Positions 5,660 through 7,023 of a stretch of DNA of 7,023 nucleotides are shown piece after piece. The position numbers were made by a program, and so were the translations under genes. The notes beneath the pieces were generated by a model that saw nothing but the letters and a program-made list of their open reading frames with translations, had not been told where the DNA came from and did not search any database. Source of the stretch: an uncultured Clostridia bacterium (GTDB lineage Bacteria; Bacillota; Clostridia; Oscillospirales; Acutalibacteraceae); contig CALZMC010000025.1 of the NCBI GenBank assembly GCA_945788455.1, positions 1 to 7,023 on the forward strand, in the 5' to 3' direction. Positions within the stretch are counted from its first letter, which is position 1. The number at the start of each line of letters is the position of its first letter.

Positions 5660-6820
5660 ATGGGAAAGGTTATTTGTCCTTGGAGCTTAATTACTGATTT
5701 TGTTACCGATGCTTTTGTCGGCTACGGTATTCCGCGTGACGAGGCAGAAATCTGCACAGATGTTCTGTTAGAGTCTGACAAGCGCGGTATCGAAAGCCAC
5801 GGCTGTAACAGATTTAAGCCAATTTATCTTGACAGAATTAAGGCAGGTATTCAACAGCCTACTACTGATTTTGACATCATCAAGGAGACAGAGACTACTG
5901 CTGTCGTTGACGGTCACAACGGTATGGGTCAGGTTATCGGCTACAAGGCTATGCAAATGGCTATTGATAAGGCTAAAAAGTACGGTATGGGTATGGTTGC
6001 AGTTCGTAACTCCTGCCATTACGGTATCGCAGGCTACTATGCAACTCAGGCTACCGAGCAGGGATGCATCTGTATCACAGGTACAAATGCACGTCCAAGT
6101 GTTGCTCCAACCTTTGGTGTTGAGGGTATGTTTGGCACAAATCCACTTACTGTCGGTATTCCAAGTGACGAAAAATTTGACTTTATTCTCGACTGTGCAA
6201 CATCTATTACTCAAAACGGAAAAATTGAGTATTACGCAAGAATTAACGAGGACGTTCATCCCGGTACAATCATCGGTCAGGACGGCGAAAGTGTTGAGGG
6301 CGATGCAGGCGTTGCACTAAAGAGAATTCGCGAGGGCTCGGCTGCTCTTACTACACTTGGCGGTATCGGCGAGGAGCTTGGCGGATACAAGGGCTACGGC
6401 TATGCTATGATTATTGAGCTTCTGTCAGCTATTCTTCAGGATGGCGAATACGGAAAGGCTCTTGACGGCAAGGACGAGAACGGAAATATCAGACCGTATC
6501 ATCTCGGTCATTTCTTCATCGCTATCGACACAGACCACTTCTTAGGCGAGGAGCTTGTTAGAAGAAAGGCAGGCGATATTATTCGCTCTGTTCGTGCATC
6601 AAAGAAGGCTCCGGGTGCCGATAGAATTTATACTGCCGGCGAAAAGGAATATGACATCTGGCAGAGCAGAAAGAACAGCGGTGTTCCTATCAACGAGTCT
6701 GTTCAGGGCGAAATCAACGCTGTTCGCGATGAGCTTGGCCTTAACTACACATTCCCGTGGGAAGAGAATTACACTCCTTATGAGGAGAGAGAAATCAAGG
6801 CTCATATCGAGAGAGATTAA
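5660..6820 (+). CDS. Malate/L-lactate/ureidoglycolate dehydrogenase (Ldh_2) family oxidoreductase, substrate unknown
   Basis: The 386-residue protein belongs to the Ldh_2 family, NAD(P)-dependent enzymes with a fold unlike classical lactate and malate dehydrogenases. Members act on malate, lactate, sulfolactate, ureidoglycolate, 2,3-diketogulonate or cyclic imino acids. Family motifs are RGIESHGCNRF (42-52, with the conserved SHG and His47), VDGHNGMGQVIG (83-94), VRNSCHYGIAGYY (115-127, catalytic-type His120), MFGTNPLTVGIPS (157-169), DCATSI (178-183, usually DMATS) and GGIGEELGGYKGYGYAM (234-250). HFFIAIDTDHFL (284-295) matches the C-terminal domain. Residues beyond about 360 form a charged tail rich in Glu, Tyr and Arg, making the protein somewhat longer than the usual 330-365. 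AAAGGAG lies about 8 bases before the ATG, and the gene starts 15 bases after glpK, so co-transcription is likely. The substrate cannot be read from sequence; a 2-hydroxy or 2-keto acid linked to glycerol use is an inference. Confidence 0.9.
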   Translation: MGKVICPWSLITDFVTDAFVGYGIPRDEAEICTDVLLESDKRGIESHGCNRFKPIYLDRIKAGIQQPTTDFDIIKETETTAVVDGHNGMGQVIGYKAMQMAIDKAKKYGMGMVAVRNSCHYGIAGYYATQATEQGCICITGTNARPSVAPTFGVEGMFGTNPLTVGIPSDEKFDFILDCATSITQNGKIEYYARINEDVHPGTIIGQDGESVEGDAGVALKRIREGSAALTTLGGIGEELGGYKGYGYAMIIELLSAILQDGEYGKALDGKDENGNIRPYHLGHFFIAIDTDHFLGEELVRRKAGDIIRSVRASKKAPGADRIYTAGEKEYDIWQSRKNSGVPINESVQGEINAVRDELGLNYTFPWEENYTPYEEREIKAHIERD

Positions 6821-6828
6821 TATATAAA

Positions 6829-6866
6829 AAATACAGTTGTACTAATTTTTTAGTGCAACTGTATTT
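6829..6866. terminator. Long hairpin terminator after the glpK operon, probably bidirectional
   Basis: AAATACAGTTGTACTAA (6829-6845) pairs with TTAGTGCAACTGTATTT (6850-6866) over 17 bp with one G-U wobble and a TTTT loop. On the plus strand it follows the dehydrogenase stop by 8 bases but has little U-tract beyond the stem. On the minus strand the stem is followed by a clear U-run (complement of AAAAA at 6826-6830). The better terminator therefore points leftward and would suit a minus-strand transcript entering from the right. Confidence 0.8.
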
Positions 6867-7023
6867 AGGGTAACGGTAATAATCCGAACCCGTCAAAAAT
6901 GCAGTATTAAAGCGATATTTGTCGCTTTCGCTGTTGCCTTGCGTCAGCAAGGCTGCCATCTCAAGACAACAAATCTCATCTTTACTCCAAGCATTTTTGA
7001 TGCTTTGCAGTTTATCGTGTGCA
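6867..7023. other. Unassigned structured right edge (three small hairpins, inverted repeat, open minus-strand frame)
   Basis: No gene is recognised here. Three short perfect hairpins are visible: AAAGCGA/TCGCTTT (6909-6928), GCCTTGC/GCAAGGC (6936-6953) and AAGCAT/ATGCTT (6989-7005). In addition TCAAAAATGC (6893-6902) recurs inverted as GCATTTTTGA (6991-7000). On the minus strand one frame is open from the window edge (7022) to a stop at 6795-6797, 75 codons, but it runs through the terminator hairpin and into the end of the dehydrogenase gene. The stretch could be the 3' end of a leftward gene, a dispersed intergenic repeat or an RNA element. The sequence given cannot decide. Confidence 0.4.

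Noticed and set aside
5768..6320. 163-codon open frames on both strands inside the Ldh_2 gene (5768-6259 minus, 5829-6320 plus)
   Set aside because: Both lie wholly within the conserved Ldh_2 coding frame and give low-complexity Val/Thr/Leu/Ser-rich translations; shadows of biased codon use.
1..7023. CRISPR array, tRNA/rRNA, riboswitch, phage or insertion-sequence hallmarks
   Set aside because: No regularly spaced repeats, cloverleaf sequence, known aptamer core, transposase or integrase frame was seen. Gene content is mainly housekeeping.

Overview
The window looks like ordinary chromosome from a low-to-moderate GC, Gram-positive-type anaerobe, most likely a Clostridia member of the Ruminococcaceae/Oscillospiraceae kind. 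This is an inference from AT-rich intergenic DNA, strong AGGAGG-type ribosome binding sites, short intrinsic terminators and the gene content (HemW, AroE/AroK, an ACP, GlpK, a TagG/Wzm-type permease). Seven protein genes can be assigned to families. One further small protein gene is of unknown function. There are no tRNA or rRNA genes, no CRISPR array and no recognisable insertion sequence.

Layout, left to right. A HemW-type radical SAM gene (9-1037, +) is followed by a small 86-codon gene (1078-1338, +). The hairpin between them looks like an intrinsic terminator and also contains the small gene's ribosome binding site. A strong convergent terminator (1341-1370) separates this pair from a leftward block. 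Read on the minus strand, that block is aroE (3625-2795) overlapping aroK (2798-2310) by ATGA, then an ABC-2 polysaccharide-type export permease (2224-1376) with its own extended -10 promoter. No ABC ATPase partner is in the window. Diverging from aroE is a free-standing acyl carrier protein gene (3735-3962, +) with a TTGACA promoter and its own terminator.

The right part is a two-gene operon: glycerol kinase glpK (4139-5644) and, 15 bases on, a malate/lactate/ureidoglycolate-type (Ldh_2) dehydrogenase (5660-6820). A 17-bp hairpin follows at 6829-6866. The last roughly 155 bases (6867-7023) hold three small hairpins, an inverted repeat and an open minus-strand frame running off the edge. I could not assign this stretch.

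Functionally, AroE and AroK catalyse consecutive shikimate-pathway steps and appear translationally coupled. AcpP serves fatty acid synthesis. GlpK feeds glycerol into glycerol 3-phosphate, and the coupled dehydrogenase probably acts on a 2-hydroxy acid whose identity the sequence does not give. I found no clear new multi-gene system. The points most worth a second look are the terminator/RBS hairpin before the small gene, the odd start of the orphan permease, the glpK-Ldh_2 pairing, and the unexplained right edge.
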